A stretch of DNA of 64,000 nucleotides. Source: Dyella nitratireducens. GTDB lineage: Bacteria; Pseudomonadota; Gammaproteobacteria; Xanthomonadales; Rhodanobacteraceae. How positions within the stretch are numbered: the stretch's first letter is position 1; each line of letters opens with the position of its first letter. The stretch is taken from the NCBI RefSeq assembly GCF_014642835.1, contig NZ_BMJA01000002.1:347713-411712 (forward strand). Reading direction: 5' to 3'. The position numbers and the translations under genes were made by a program. The notes under the pieces are model-generated. The model ran no database searches. It was not told the origin of the DNA and worked only from the letters and a program-made list of their open reading frames with translations. Shown one piece after another: positions 7,772 through 17,497 of the stretch.

Positions 7772-9814
7772 ATGCCCATGACCGACCGCGACCGTTTCGA
7801 ACTCGTTTCCCAGTACAAGCCCGCTGGCGACCAGCCCGAGGCCATCAAGCGCCTGGTCGAGGGCTTTGAGTCCGGCCTGGCAGGGCAGACCTTGCTTGGC
7901 GTTACCGGCTCGGGCAAGACCTTCACTATCGCCAACGTGGTGGCGCAAGTGCAGCGCCCCACTATCGTGCTGGCGCCGAACAAGACGCTGGCGGCGCAGC
8001 TGTACGGCGAGTTCAAGGAGTTCTTCCCGCATAACGCGGTGGAATACTTCGTCAGCTACTACGACTACTACCAGCCGGAAGCCTACGTGGTGGCGTCGGA
8101 TACCTATATCGAGAAGGACGCCTCGATCAACGACCACATCGAGCAGATGCGTCTGGCCGCGACCAAGGCGCTGCTGTCACGCAAGGATTCGCTGATCGTG
8201 GCCACGGTGTCGGCCATCTACGGCCTGGGCGATCCGGAAGATTACCTATCGCTGCGCCTGATCCTTGCGCGTGGCGAACGCATCGATCAGCGCGCGCTGA
8301 TCCGCCAGCTGACCGAGCTGCAATACACCCGCAACGAAATGGAACTGCGCCGCGGTACATATCGCGTGCGCGGCGAAATCATCGACGTGTTTCCGGCCGA
8401 ATCGGAAACCGAAGCGCTGCGTATTGAACTGTTCGACGGCGAGGTGGAAAACCTCTCCCTGTTCGATCCGCTCACCGGCGAAACCATCCGCAAGGTGCCG
8501 CGCTACACCGTGTATCCACGCACGCACTACGCCAGCACGCGCGAAAGCGTGTTGAACGCGATCGAGACGATCAAAGTCGAGCTGAAGGAACGCCTGGAGC
8601 TGCTCTACAAGGAAAACCGCCTGGTCGAGGCGCAGCGCCTGGATCAGCGTACGCGCTTCGACATCGAGATGATGGCCGAGGTCGGTTATTGCCAGGGCAT
8701 CGAAAACTACTCGCGCCATCTCACCCGCCGTGCGCCGGGCGAGCCGCCGCCGACTCTGTTCGACTATCTGCCGCCGGATGCATTGCTGGTGATCGACGAA
8801 TCGCACGTCACCGTGCCGCAGCTCGGCGCCATGTACAAAGGTGACCGCTCGCGCAAGGAAACCCTGGTGGAATTCGGCTTCCGCCTGCCGTCGGCGATGG
8901 ACAACCGCCCGCTGCGCTTCGAGGAGTTCGAGCGCCGGGCGCCGCGCAGCATCTATGTCTCCGCCACGCCGCGCAAATACGAAATGGAAAAATCCGGCAA
9001 CTCTGCGGTTGAACTGGTGGTGCGTCCCACTGGCCTGATCGATCCGGAAGTCGAAGTACGCCCCGTGCGCACCCAGGTCGACGATCTGCTGGGTGAAGCG
9101 AAAAAACGCATTGCGATGGGCGACCGCGTGCTGGTCACCACGCTCACCAAACGCATGGCGGAAAACCTCACGGAATACTTGAGCGAGCACGATGTGAAAG
9201 TGCGCTATCTGCACTCGGATATCGAAACCGTGGAGCGCGTGGAAATCATCCGCGACCTGCGACTGGGCGAATTCGACGTGCTGGTGGGCATCAACCTGCT
9301 GCGCGAGGGCCTGGACATGCCCGAAGTTTCGCTGGTGGCCATTCTCGATGCGGACAAGGAAGGCTTCCTGCGTTCCACCGATTCGCTGATCCAGACCATC
9401 GGCCGCGCGGCGCGTAACGTACGCGGCAAAGCCATCCTGTATGCCGATGAGGTGACCCGCTCGATGCGGGCGGCAATGGACGAAACCAGCCGCCGCCGCG
9501 AAAAACAGGAGGCCTGGAACGAGGCCCATGGCATCACGCCCAAATCGGTGGTGCGCCGGATCTCCGACATCATGGAAGGTGCTCGCAGCGAAGCCCCAGG
9601 CCGGGGTCGCGGCAAGTCCGCGCGTGGCAGGGCAGCCGCTACCGCCGTGGCCGAAGACGCCGCCGAGTACGCCAGCCTCAGCGCCGATCAGGCTTCAGCC
9701 ATGATCAAGCGCCTGGAGGCGGATATGCGCAAACATGCGGAAAACCTGGAATTCGAAGAGGCCGCGCGCCTGCGCGATCGGATCCACCAGCTACGTGAGC
9801 AGGCGACCCGGTAG
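7772..9814 (+). CDS. uvrB: UvrABC excision nuclease subunit B
   Basis: UvrB is the DNA-damage verification helicase of nucleotide excision repair: it receives lesions from UvrA and recruits UvrC. This ~680-residue copy is full length. The Walker A motif GVTGSGKT is near residue 44, the beta-hairpin region shows [10 protein letters not shown], and the DEAD-like Walker B is LLVIDESH. Helicase motifs such as [12 protein letters not shown] and QTIGRAARN are present. A C-terminal UVR domain ([13 protein letters not shown]) that contacts UvrC closes the protein. Three possible starts lie together (GTG 7769, ATG 7772, ATG 7778); ATG 7772 is chosen after CGGAGC. I see no obvious SOS box in the short upstream gap. 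Confidence 0.97.
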   Translation: MPMTDRDRFELVSQYKPAGDQPEAIKRLVEGFESGLAGQTLLGVTGSGKTFTIANVVAQVQRPTIVLAPNKTLAAQLYGEFKEFFPHNAVEYFVSYYDYYQPEAYVVASDTYIEKDASINDHIEQMRLAATKALLSRKDSLIVATVSAIYGLGDPEDYLSLRLILARGERIDQRALIRQLTELQYTRNEMELRRGTYRVRGEIIDVFPAESETEALRIELFDGEVENLSLFDPLTGETIRKVPRYTVYPRTHYASTRESVLNAIETIKVELKERLELLYKENRLVEAQRLDQRTRFDIEMMAEVGYCQGIENYSRHLTRRAPGEPPPTLFDYLPPDALLVIDESHVTVPQLGAMYKGDRSRKETLVEFGFRLPSAMDNRPLRFEEFERRAPRSIYVSATPRKYEMEKSGNSAVELVVRPTGLIDPEVEVRPVRTQVDDLLGEAKKRIAMGDRVLVTTLTKRMAENLTEYLSEHDVKVRYLHSDIETVERVEIIRDLRLGEFDVLVGINLLREGLDMPEVSLVAILDADKEGFLRSTDSLIQTIGRAARNVRGKAILYADEVTRSMRAAMDETSRRREKQEAWNEAHGITPKSVVRRISDIMEGARSEAPGRGRGKSARGRAAATAVAEDAAEYASLSADQASAMIKRLEADMRKHAENLEFEEAARLRDRIHQLREQATR

Positions 9815-9862
9815 GTTGAGCCTTTTCAGCCCTATCCCGTTCCCGTATACTGCGCGGCTCTC

Positions 9863-9937
9863 GGGCGGTTAGCTCAGCGGTAGAGCACTTCCTTGACATG
9901 GAAGGGGTCACAAGTTCGATCCTTGTACCGCCCACCA
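9863..9937 (+). tRNA. tRNA-Val (GAC anticodon)
   Basis: A standard cloverleaf: acceptor GGGCGGT pairs with ACCGCCC, the D arm is GCTC/GAGC and the anticodon stem CTTCC/GGAAG holds loop TTGACAT. This gives anticodon GAC (valine, GUC/GUU). The T arm is ACAAG TTCGATC CTTGT and CCA is encoded. A TATACT -10 element lies at 9846-9851, at the right distance for a start near base 9858-9862. A terminator follows at 9985. Confidence 0.97.
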
Positions 9938-9984
9938 TTTAAATCAGTGACTTAGCCCGTTTGGGCGGATACTGAAAAATGCGA

Positions 9985-10016
9985 AAGCCGTCCTCCACAG
10001 AGGGCGGCTTTTTTGT
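9985..10016 (+). terminator. Rho-independent terminator after tRNA-Val
   Basis: AAGCCGTCCTC pairs with GAGGGCGGCTT around a short CACA loop and is followed by a T6 run. It ends the tRNA-Val transcript about 50 bases after the gene. Confidence 0.85.
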
Positions 10017-10059
10017 TGCGCGTCATAGGCATCAGCGTGTTTTCACCTGGATGCTTAAC

Positions 10060-10245
10060 TGGGACTCGTCTGTAGTACTAATCTGACAAAATGTCGGGCT
10101 GCTTCCTGATTTCTTGCGGCTTCCTTCCGATGCAATCTGTAGTCGCCGGTTGGCCATTCCTCTGCGAGACCGGTGGTTAGCAACCCTGAGCTTCATCGAC
10201 CCCCTAGGATGAAGCTTCTGGCCCCCGAAAGGGGGCCTTTCTATT
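10060..10245 (+). ncRNA. Candidate small RNA ending in a strong terminator
   Basis: No protein gene fits this stretch, yet it ends with its own terminator: GGCCCCC (10220-10226), loop GAAA, GGGGGCC (10231-10237), then TTTCTATTT. Just before it is a 9-bp hairpin AGCTTCATC/GATGAAGCT (10189-10216). The preceding tRNA-Val unit is already terminated at 9985-10016, so a separate transcript is implied. A weak promoter (TTAACT at 10055, TACTAAT at 10076) could start it near 10089. The remaining 210 bases up to the next gene show nothing recognisable. An unprocessed end of tRNA read-through is the alternative. Confidence 0.4.
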
Positions 10246-10456
10246 TCTGGCGGTTCAGCACAATGGTGCACCCACAGGTCGAGATTCGTACTGATCCTAT
10301 GTTCTTGCCGTATTGAGATTCTTAGGATTTTTGCATCCCAAACGGGAACACCCGGACTTGACGGGCGCCAAGGCAAAAACGGTGCTGAGAAAGAAAAGAA
10401 GGCCAGGGGATTGGGCGGCCAGTCCGGGAAATCATCCACTACCTGAGGACACGACC

Positions 10457-11227
10457 TTGCGCATCGCCATTCTCGAAGACACCGTGAAGCAGGCTCACTC
10501 TGTCGCCAACTGGTTGCATCGGGCGGGCTATGAAAGCGTGATTCGCCATGACGGCGACAGTTTTGTGAGCATGCTTGAGAACGAGCCGGCTGACATGTTG
10601 CTGCTGGATTGGGACGTACCTGGCAAGTGCGGCATCGAAGTCCTGAAGTGGGCACGCACCACGCGTGAACACGCCGAGGTGCCGATCATCATGCTGACTC
10701 AGCATGACGATGAAAGCAGCATCGTGCAGGGCCTGGATAGCGGTGCCGATGATTATCTGGTGAAGCCGGCCCGTGAGCAGGAACTGGTCGCCCGTATTCG
10801 AGCGCAAGCACGCAAGTATTACCCGGAAGCTTTGCGTGACAAAAAGATCAAAGTGGGCCGCTACACCATGGATGCCGATGCGCGCAGCGTGCTGGTCGAT
10901 GGCGTCGATGGCCAGAAGCTGGTGAACCTGCCTGTCCGCGAATTCGATCTTGCCATGTACTTCTTCCGCAAGGTCGGCTGCGTAGTCACCAAGGAAGAGC
11001 TGTGCGAAGAGATCTGGGGCGAGAATGACCGCAAGTACGACGCCACGCTGGCGACGTATGTGAGCAAACTGCGTCATGCGCTGCAATTGCGCGCCAAGAA
11101 CGGCATGCTGATTTCCACCGTGTACAACCATGGCTACCGTCTGGAAGAGCTGCCGCAGGCAGGTCGCCGTCAAGCTGTTGCTCGGGGCTTGCGGGCTTCT
11201 GCGCCGCGTACCACGTCGATATATTGA
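10457..11227 (+). CDS. OmpR-family response regulator (TTG start)
   Basis: A 256-residue winged-helix response regulator. The receiver has E7/D8, phospho-acceptor D51 in LLLDWDVPG, T in IIMLTQHDDE and K in DDYLVKPA. The C-terminal trans_reg_C DNA-binding domain (about 135-235) ends with ATLATYVSKLRHAL and ISTVYNHGYRLE. The frame stays open upstream to 10313, but the conserved receiver begins at the TTG at 10457, preceded by CTGAGGAC. That makes TTG the best start. The sensor kinase starts 100 bases downstream on the same strand, so they form a two-component system. The signal is not evident. The last 20 residues after RLEELPQ are a non-conserved tail. Confidence 0.88.
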   Translation: MRIAILEDTVKQAHSVANWLHRAGYESVIRHDGDSFVSMLENEPADMLLLDWDVPGKCGIEVLKWARTTREHAEVPIIMLTQHDDESSIVQGLDSGADDYLVKPAREQELVARIRAQARKYYPEALRDKKIKVGRYTMDADARSVLVDGVDGQKLVNLPVREFDLAMYFFRKVGCVVTKEELCEEIWGENDRKYDATLATYVSKLRHALQLRAKNGMLISTVYNHGYRLEELPQAGRRQAVARGLRASAPRTTSIY

Positions 11228-11326
11228 TCGCCGTATGCATAGGTTGGCACTGCAGCCTACGCATCGGTCTGCTCCTTGCTCAAAGGAGAGATGGCATAGG
11301 CCGCACCATTGAACAGGGAGCGCCAG

Positions 11327-13612
11327 ATGTTGCCGAGCAAAGTCAACATACGACGCCTTTCCCGCACTGCATGGGCGCGCATCTTCTTTATTGGCATTTT
11401 GCTGTTGCTGGCCGCCTTCAGCTGGCATCCCATGGGTGCTTCGATGTCCGGCGCCTTCGACAAGGTGTGGTTCGATACGGCTTCCCGGTTATTTGCGCAT
11501 CCCGGCTCCAATCAAGTGGCGGTGGTGCTGATCGACGACAAGACCCTGGGTGAATACGGTACGGATGGCATCACTGCACGTACCCGTGCTTTGTTACAGC
11601 GCCTCGATCAGGCCGCAAGCATCACCCTCGACTATCCTCTCGGCAACGATATGCACACGGAGGCTTTGGCCGTCGCCATGGCTCACAGCGCTCGCATTGT
11701 GCTGCCTGTGGTCGGAGGGGGTGCGGGTCAGAAAGCGGATACGCTGCCGGGAATTCTTGGCGCGGCCGCTGCCGGGCGCGGGCAGCGTCATGTCACGCTC
11801 GGGCACTATGGTGTCGTCACTGGCTTCGTGCCCTATCTGTCCGCCACACAGGGCGGCTATCCAAACATTGTGTTGGAAGCCATCCGCGTTGCAGATGCGG
11901 AACATGTGCACGAGCAGTCACATGTGCATCGGCGTTCCTATGCGTTGTCCATGTCGCGTTCGCGAACGGATGCAGTGCTGGTGATGCTCGGCGGGCAGCA
12001 GCCTCTGCCGCAATACTCGTTTGCAGATGTGCTCGATGGCAAGGTACCGGCAAATGCCTTCGATGATCGCATCGTCTTTGTTGGCGAAGCAGTGGGTGAG
12101 GATGCGGGCTTTCAGATTTCCTCGCTCAATATGGATGCGGTATCGCGACCGCAACTGGACGCGTTGATGACCGACGCGGTGCTCAGCGGCAATATGGCGA
12201 GCGAATTGCCTGGGATCGCCGCCGTGCCGATCTATCTGGCGATTGCCTTGGGAATGGTGCTGATTTGCGCGCTGATACCGGGGCGTTGGATGCACGCTGC
12301 GGCACTCGGCTGGTTTTTGCTGATGTTTCTGGTTCCCGTGCTGTTGCTGGCGGTGTTACATCGGTGGTTGGGTTTAGGGCTGCTGCCCTTGGTAGGTGTT
12401 TTTATCTACACGCATTTCGCTTGGGAGCGCTTGCGCCGTACGCAAAATCTGCTGAAGCGGGAGGTTGGCAAACTGCGTGCGATCGCATCCGCGGTGAACG
12501 TAGCTGAAGCTGCTGCGCCTGCGCCATCAGGCCCTATCCGCGATCCGTTGCGTGAAGCGCGGCACGTGATGCGCGAAATGCGTAGCTTGCAAAGCACATT
12601 CGTCAGCATGATCAACCAGCTGCCCTATCCAGTATTCGTCGTGGTGGATCAGAAGGTCTCTGTGTGGAACGGGGCGGCGGCTGACATGCTGGCTGAGCCC
12701 GTGGGGGATCAGGCAAGCATATCGCTGGGCGACGTGCAGCAGTTGGTGCGTAAACATTGCCGCGGCGACGAGAGCACCAGCGTGGAGATCACATTAGGTG
12801 GTCGTGAGCACATGTTGTTCTATGTGCCTTACGCCAGTGCCGATACTTCCTTGCATCCCAGGCTGGAGGAGGAGCGGGTATCGTTTCTGGTCTGTCTGGT
12901 CGACATCACCCGCATCAAGCAGAGCATTACACACGACAAGCAAGCCTTGCGGCATATCGCTCACGACTTGCGTAGCCCGCTATCTACCATTCTTGCGCTG
13001 ATTGAAGAACGTGCCGAAGGGCAACACCAAGAGACTCCGCACGATCGCGCGTTTCTTGAAGACTTGCGCCGACAAGCGGATTACTCGCTACGCGTGGCAA
13101 AGGACTTTCTTCAGCTCTCACGCGCGGAACAGATTCATCGCGACAGCTTTGTACCGGTAGCCTTGCTGGATGTCGCTACCGAAGCCGTGGATCAGCTATG
13201 GCCGACAGCGGAGAGCAAGGCGATCGAGCTGATCGGTCCGGAATGCGATCTGGACGACACGCTGTTGATGGGTAGCCCGGACATGTTGATCCGCGCTTTG
13301 GTCAATGTGATCGACAACGCACTCAAGTACTCCCCGTCCCATACCGCCATTACCGTGCGCCTGGTAGATGAAAGCGAGGACGGCATGGTCTTGCATATCG
13401 TCGATCAGGGCATCGGCATTGCCGAAGAAGACTTGCCGCATTTGTTCGACCCCTTCTTTCAGGCAGGAGGCGGCAAAAGCGAAGGGGATATGGGTGTCGG
13501 GCTAGGGCTGCCGTTCGTGAAAGCGGTGATCGAGCGGCACGGCGGCGCCATGACGGTTGCAAGTCAGTTGGGGCAGGGGACGGATTTCAGGATGGTATTG
13601 CCACGGGCGTGA
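11327..13612 (+). CDS. CHASE2-like sensor histidine kinase
   Basis: The 761-residue kinase begins with a short cytoplasmic segment and a transmembrane helix (IFFIGILLLLAAFSW). A large extracytoplasmic region resembling CHASE2 follows (VAVVLIDDKTLGEYG, ITLDYPLGND, FDDRIVFVGEAV near its end). Two or three more transmembrane helices lie near 285-355. A PAS-like segment (~420-530) precedes HisKA with H546 in IAHDLRSPLS, and an HATPase domain carries NVIDNALKYSP and GVGLGLPFVKAV. CHASE2 domains sense unidentified ligands outside the membrane. The start is ATG 11327 with AGGGAG upstream; a TTG at 11309 would add six residues. It pairs with the OmpR-type regulator just upstream. Confidence 0.88.
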   Translation: MLPSKVNIRRLSRTAWARIFFIGILLLLAAFSWHPMGASMSGAFDKVWFDTASRLFAHPGSNQVAVVLIDDKTLGEYGTDGITARTRALLQRLDQAASITLDYPLGNDMHTEALAVAMAHSARIVLPVVGGGAGQKADTLPGILGAAAAGRGQRHVTLGHYGVVTGFVPYLSATQGGYPNIVLEAIRVADAEHVHEQSHVHRRSYALSMSRSRTDAVLVMLGGQQPLPQYSFADVLDGKVPANAFDDRIVFVGEAVGEDAGFQISSLNMDAVSRPQLDALMTDAVLSGNMASELPGIAAVPIYLAIALGMVLICALIPGRWMHAAALGWFLLMFLVPVLLLAVLHRWLGLGLLPLVGVFIYTHFAWERLRRTQNLLKREVGKLRAIASAVNVAEAAAPAPSGPIRDPLREARHVMREMRSLQSTFVSMINQLPYPVFVVVDQKVSVWNGAAADMLAEPVGDQASISLGDVQQLVRKHCRGDESTSVEITLGGREHMLFYVPYASADTSLHPRLEEERVSFLVCLVDITRIKQSITHDKQALRHIAHDLRSPLSTILALIEERAEGQHQETPHDRAFLEDLRRQADYSLRVAKDFLQLSRAEQIHRDSFVPVALLDVATEAVDQLWPTAESKAIELIGPECDLDDTLLMGSPDMLIRALVNVIDNALKYSPSHTAITVRLVDESEDGMVLHIVDQGIGIAEEDLPHLFDPFFQAGGGKSEGDMGVGLGLPFVKAVIERHGGAMTVASQLGQGTDFRMVLPRA

Positions 13613-13779
13613 CGGGTTATGCGGCTGCACTAGGAAAGCGGTGTTGGGCTGAACGTTGAAACGCAGTCCGGCACGTTGCGCGTTCGCAGGAACGCCATGT
13701 GACTTGTGGCCGCAACCGCTGACGCAAACATCCAATCCACGTACCATCCCGCACGTTGTCCTCTCTGCGCGGAGCCGTC

Positions 13780-14229
13780 ATGACCTATCTGTGGATCAAA
13801 AGCCTGCATGTCGTGTTTGTGATGGCCTGGATTGCGGCGGTGTTTTACTTGCCGAGGATTCTGGTGAATATCGCCGAGGCGGGCGACGAACCGGCAGTGA
13901 GGGCACGTCTTTGCCTGATGGGGCGCCGGCTGTATCGCTTTGGCCATAACCTGTTCGGTATCGCCTTTCTGTTCGGCCTGACCCTGTGGCAGGGCTGGCG
14001 TGTCTTTCCCCATGCATTGCCGAACGTCGTCGGTTCGTCACATTGGATCGACGCCAAACTCACGCTGGTGGTCTTGCTGCTGGTCTATTTCGTTTGGACA
14101 GGGCGTTTGCTCAAGCGCAGCGAGAAAGGTGGTGCGCTGCCCTCGGCGCGCACCCTGCGACTGTTGAATGAGCTGCCGATATTGCTGTTGCTAGGCATCG
14201 TGTTTTTGGTGATCGCCAAGCCAATGTAG
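13780..14229 (+). CDS. CopD/HemJ-like four-helix membrane protein
   Basis: A 149-residue membrane protein with four hydrophobic helices. The start, TYLWIKSLHVVFVMAWIAAVFYLPR, with a histidine in helix 1, is characteristic of the UPF0093/HemJ and CopD-like family. HemJ members oxidise protoporphyrinogen IX in haem synthesis; others are annotated as copper-resistance D proteins. The helix-1 histidine, the conserved RLYRFGHN segment and the length favour a HemJ-type protein, but I cannot tell function with certainty. ATG 13780 has GGAG eight bases upstream. The TAG stop (14227-14229) is the TAG of the adjoining palindromic repeat. Transcribed alone, convergent with the epimerase gene. Confidence 0.75.
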   Translation: MTYLWIKSLHVVFVMAWIAAVFYLPRILVNIAEAGDEPAVRARLCLMGRRLYRFGHNLFGIAFLFGLTLWQGWRVFPHALPNVVGSSHWIDAKLTLVVLLLVYFVWTGRLLKRSEKGGALPSARTLRLLNELPILLLLGIVFLVIAKPM

Positions 14230-14299
14230 GTTGGGGTGCAAACCCCAACACCGAGATCCTGATCTGCATGGCAATGCTGGAGTTTACACCCCAACCTAC
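14226..14299. repeat. GTAGGTTGGGG palindromic repeat, copy b, carrying both convergent stop codons
   Basis: Left arm GTAGGTTGGGGTGCAAACC begins at 14226 and the right arm ends ACCCCAACCTAC. The plus-strand TAG at 14227-14229 stops the CopD/HemJ-like gene. The minus-strand TAG at 14298-14296 stops the epimerase gene. Two unrelated convergent genes thus end inside the two arms of one repeat. Confidence 0.92.
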
Positions 14300-15309
14300 G
14301 CGGGAATATGGTGGTATTCGCGATACCACTTCACGAACTTCGCCACGCCTTCCTCGATTGACGTATTCGGCGCATAACCGACATCGCGCCGCAGCGCCGA
14401 TACGTCTGCCCAGGTGTCCGGCACATCACCTGGCTGCATCGGGAGCAAGCGCTTCTCGACCGTGCGGCCCAGGTTCCGCTCCATCAACTCGATGAAATGC
14501 ATCAACGGTACGGGCTGATCATTGCCGATGTTGTACAGGCGATACGGTGCGGTGGACGTGCCGGGGTTCGGCTGTGTCGCATCGTAGGTCAGGTCAGGCT
14601 GAGCGATTTGATCGAGCGTGCGGATCACGCCTTCGACAATGTCGTCGACATAGGTAAAGTCGCGGCTATGGTTGCCATGGTTGAACACGTCGATCGGCTC
14701 GCCGCGCACGATGCGATCGGCGAACAGGATCGGGGACATGTCTGGACGGCCCCATGGACCGTATACGGTGAAGAAGCGCAGGCCGGTGGTGGGTAGGTCG
14801 TACAGATGGCTATAGGTGTGCGCCATCAATTCGTTGGCCTTTTTGCTGGCGGCGTACAGGCTCACCGGGTGGTCGACGGCATCCTCCACGGCGAATGGAA
14901 GCTTGCGATTGGCGCCATAGACTGAGCTGGATGAGGCGTAGACCAGGTGCTCCACCTTATGGTGGCGGCAAGCTTCCAGGATGTTGACGAAGCCGACTAG
15001 ATTGCTCTGTACATAGGCATGTGGATTTTTTAGCGAGTAGCGGACGCCGGCTTGGGCCGCGAGATTGACCACGCGCTGGGGCTGGAAATCGTGGAAGACC
15101 TGATTCACCGCATTGGCATCGGCCAGGTCGCCACGCAGGTGCGTGTAATGGGAATGTCCAGCGAAGCGAGCCAGGCGAGCCTCTTTCAACGCAGGGTCGT
15201 AATAATCGTTGTGGTTGTCGATGCCATAAACCTGATCGCCGCGGGCCAGAAGCCGCTCCGTGAGAGCGGCGCCAATAAAGCCAGCCGAGCCAGTGACGAG
15301 TACGCGCAT
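14296..15309 (-). CDS. NAD-dependent nucleotide-sugar epimerase (UDP-glucuronate 4-epimerase type)
   Basis: A 337-residue extended short-chain dehydrogenase. The NAD-binding motif TGSAGFIG is at residues 6-13, the catalytic serine/threonine region is YASSSSVYG, and the YxxxK pair is YAASK. The NDYYDPALKEARL segment after the Rossmann beta-2 and RFFTVYGPWGRPDM are characteristic of UDP-glucuronate/galacturonate 4-epimerases. The product would be a uronic acid donor for capsule, lipopolysaccharide or exopolysaccharide. No glycan cluster surrounds it here. Transcribed alone; it ends inside the palindromic repeat, whose TAG supplies its stop. Specificity between UDP-glucuronate and UDP-glucose is inferred from similarity only. 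Confidence 0.88.
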   Translation of the reverse strand: MRVLVTGSAGFIGAALTERLLARGDQVYGIDNHNDYYDPALKEARLARFAGHSHYTHLRGDLADANAVNQVFHDFQPQRVVNLAAQAGVRYSLKNPHAYVQSNLVGFVNILEACRHHKVEHLVYASSSSVYGANRKLPFAVEDAVDHPVSLYAASKKANELMAHTYSHLYDLPTTGLRFFTVYGPWGRPDMSPILFADRIVRGEPIDVFNHGNHSRDFTYVDDIVEGVIRTLDQIAQPDLTYDATQPNPGTSTAPYRLYNIGNDQPVPLMHFIELMERNLGRTVEKRLLPMQPGDVPDTWADVSALRRDVGYAPNTSIEEGVAKFVKWYREYHHIPA

Positions 15310-15363
15310 CGCAATGTCCTTGAAGTGATATTCGCATTGTATAGCTGGCTGGTCGTCGCTGAA

Positions 15364-15392
15364 TTGACACGGCCGCTGCGCTAAACTAGCGT
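15364..15392 (+). promoter_or_regulatory. Probable sigma-70 promoter of thrS
   Basis: TTGACA at 15364-15369, a 17-base spacer and TAGCGT at 15387-15392 fit a housekeeping promoter. Transcription would start near 15399, giving a leader of about 150 bases that contains the threonine leader peptide and terminator. Confidence 0.6.
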
Positions 15393-15451
15393 TCGGTTCC
15401 TAACTTTAGAGACAAGGTGGCCCGCGCCCAGACGCCGGTCGAGTGTGCGAC

Positions 15452-15478
15452 ATGACAACTACGAGCTTCCAGCACTGA
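15452..15478 (+). CDS. Threonine leader peptide of thrS (MTTTSFQH)
   Basis: This eight-codon open frame reads Met-Thr-Thr-Thr-Ser-Phe-Gln-His, with three consecutive, different threonine codons (ACA ACT ACG). It lies in the 5' leader of threonyl-tRNA synthetase, 26 bases before a Rho-independent terminator. Such arrangements sense charged tRNA: if Thr-tRNA is scarce, ribosomes stall on the threonine codons, alternative pairing forms and the terminator is avoided. The match between the codons and the downstream synthetase is the main evidence. The ribosome site (GAGTG) is weak. Confidence 0.75.
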   Translation: MTTTSFQH

Positions 15479-15493
15479 CCCCGCCACGCTTGT

Positions 15494-15531
15494 CTTTTCC
15501 GTGAAAAGGGCGCGTGTGGCGCCCTTTTTGT
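15494..15531 (+). terminator. Attenuator hairpin in the thrS leader
   Basis: AAAAGGGCGC (15504-15513) pairs with GCGCCCTTTTT around GTGTG, followed by TTTTTGTTTTT, a textbook terminator 20 bases before the thrS start codon. The upstream CTTTTC (15494-15499) can instead pair with GAAAAG inside the 5' arm, a possible competing anti-terminator. A terminator between a promoter and its own gene only makes sense as a regulated attenuator. Confidence 0.8.
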
Positions 15532-15550
15532 TTTTCCGAGATACCGCCCC

Positions 15551-17452
15551 ATGATCGAAATCACGCTACCCGACGGCAGCAAACGCCCCTTCGACCACCC
15601 CGTCACGGTACAGGACGTGGCTGCCTCCATTGGCGCCGGCCTGGCCAAGGCCACCCTGGCTGGCAAGGTGGATGGCAAGCTGGTCGACGCCAGTTTCACG
15701 ATCGGCCACAACGCCAGTCTGGAAATCGTCACTGAGAAAAGCCCGGAGGCGTTGGAGATCCTGCGCCACTCCACGGCGCATCTGCTCGCCCAGGCTGTGC
15801 AGCGCCTGTTTCCCGGTGCGCAGGTCACGATCGGCCCAGTGATCGACAATGGCTTCTATTACGACTTCGCCTACGAACGTCCTTTTACGCCCGATGATCT
15901 GGTGAAGATCGAGGCGGAGATGGAAAAGATCGTGAAGGAACAGCTGCCCGTCACGCGCAGTGTGAAATCGCGCGATGACGCGATCACGTTCTTCCGCGGC
16001 ATCGGTGAGGCCTACAAGGCCGAGATCATCGAAAGCATTCCGCAGAACGAAGAGCTTTCGCTCTATACGCAAGGCGAATTCACCGACCTGTGCCGTGGCC
16101 CGCACGTGCCCAACACAGGCAAGCTGCGTGCTTTCAAGCTGATGAAGGTGGCGGGCGCCTATTGGCGTGGCGATTCCAACAACGCCATGCTCACGCGCGT
16201 GTACGGCACGGCATGGTTGAATGACAAGGATCTGAAGGCCTACCTGCATCAGCTGGAAGAGGCCGAGAAGCGCGATCACCGCAAGATCGGCAAGGCGCTG
16301 GACCTGTTCCACCAGCAGGAAGAAGCGCCCGGCATGGTGTTCTGGCATCCCAATGGTTGGGCCATCTGGCAGACGGTGGAACAGTACGTACGTGGCGTGT
16401 ACCGCAAGAGCGGCTACCAGGAAGTGCGCGGCCCGCAGATCATGGACGTGAGCCTGTGGAAGAAATCCGGCCACTGGGACAACTATCAGGAAAACATGTT
16501 CTTCACGGAATCGGAAAAGCGCACCTACGCGCTCAAGCCGATGAACTGCCCCGGTCACGTGCAGATCTACAACACGAACCTGCACAGCTACCGCGACCTG
16601 CCGATCCGTTATGGTGAGTTCGGCGGCTGCCACCGCAACGAACCGTCAGGTGCCTTGCACGGCATCATGCGCGTGCGTGCGTTTACGCAGGACGATGGTC
16701 ACATCTTCTGCACGGAAGACCAGATTGAATTGGAAGTGACCGCGTTCCACCAGCAGGCCATGAAGGTGTACGCCGACTTTGGCTTCGACGACATCGCGTT
16801 GAAGATTGCCATGCGCCCCGACAAACGCCTCGGCAGCGACGAGGTGTGGGATCGTGCCGAGAACGCCCTGCGTGCCGCGCTGCATTCGGCCGGGGTGGAG
16901 TGGGACGAGCTACCGGGCGAGGGTGCGTTCTATGGCCCGAAGATCGAGTACCACATGAAGGATTCGATCGGCCGCGCCTGGCAGGTCGGCACCATGCAGG
17001 TGGATTTCATGATGCCCGAGCGCTTGGGCGCCGAGTACGTGGACGAGCACAGCCAGCGTCGCCATCCGGTAATGCTGCATCGGGCAATCGTGGGCTCGAT
17101 GGAGCGTTTCATCGGCATTCTGATCGAACACCATGCCGGCAATCTGCCGCCGTGGCTGGCGCCGGTGCAGGCGCAGGTCTTCAGTATTACGGATGCCCAA
17201 TCCGACTATGTCCGCGAGGTGGCGCAAGCCCTTGTGGACAAAGGCTTCCGCGTACACGCCGATTTGCGCAACGAAAAGGTCGGCTATAAAATCCGCGAAC
17301 ATACGTTGCAGAAAGTGCCCTACCTGCTTGTGGTCGGCGATCGCGAAAAGGAGTCGGGCACTGTTTCCGTGCGTACGCGCTCGGGTGAAGACCTTGGCAG
17401 CATGCCGCTGGCCAGCTTCATCGGACGCCTGGAGGCCGAAACGCGGCGCTGA
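15551..17452 (+). CDS. thrS: Threonyl-tRNA synthetase
   Basis: The 633-residue class II synthetase charges tRNA-Thr and edits mis-charged serine. An N-terminal TGS domain (about 1-62) is followed by the editing domain (about 63-225, with [10 protein letters not shown] and the metal/His motif region). The catalytic core holds the zinc cysteine in MNCPGH and motif 2 ([15 protein letters not shown]). The C-terminal anticodon-binding domain includes [18 protein letters not shown]. Full length and intact. It is the first gene of the conserved thrS-infC-rpmI-rplT-pheST-ihfA cluster and appears to be controlled by the leader-peptide attenuator just upstream rather than by an E. coli-like translational operator. 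Confidence 0.98.
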   Translation: MIEITLPDGSKRPFDHPVTVQDVAASIGAGLAKATLAGKVDGKLVDASFTIGHNASLEIVTEKSPEALEILRHSTAHLLAQAVQRLFPGAQVTIGPVIDNGFYYDFAYERPFTPDDLVKIEAEMEKIVKEQLPVTRSVKSRDDAITFFRGIGEAYKAEIIESIPQNEELSLYTQGEFTDLCRGPHVPNTGKLRAFKLMKVAGAYWRGDSNNAMLTRVYGTAWLNDKDLKAYLHQLEEAEKRDHRKIGKALDLFHQQEEAPGMVFWHPNGWAIWQTVEQYVRGVYRKSGYQEVRGPQIMDVSLWKKSGHWDNYQENMFFTESEKRTYALKPMNCPGHVQIYNTNLHSYRDLPIRYGEFGGCHRNEPSGALHGIMRVRAFTQDDGHIFCTEDQIELEVTAFHQQAMKVYADFGFDDIALKIAMRPDKRLGSDEVWDRAENALRAALHSAGVEWDELPGEGAFYGPKIEYHMKDSIGRAWQVGTMQVDFMMPERLGAEYVDEHSQRRHPVMLHRAIVGSMERFIGILIEHHAGNLPPWLAPVQAQVFSITDAQSDYVREVAQALVDKGFRVHADLRNEKVGYKIREHTLQKVPYLLVVGDREKESGTVSVRTRSGEDLGSMPLASFIGRLEAETRR

Positions 17453-17497
17453 TCAAGCCGCCCGGCCAATGTAAAACACCTTCTGGAGGATAGTGGT

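Noticed and set aside
8246-9529. Open frame of 427 codons antisense to uvrB
   Set aside because: Same shadow composition, no domains, and the sense frame is a clear uvrB.
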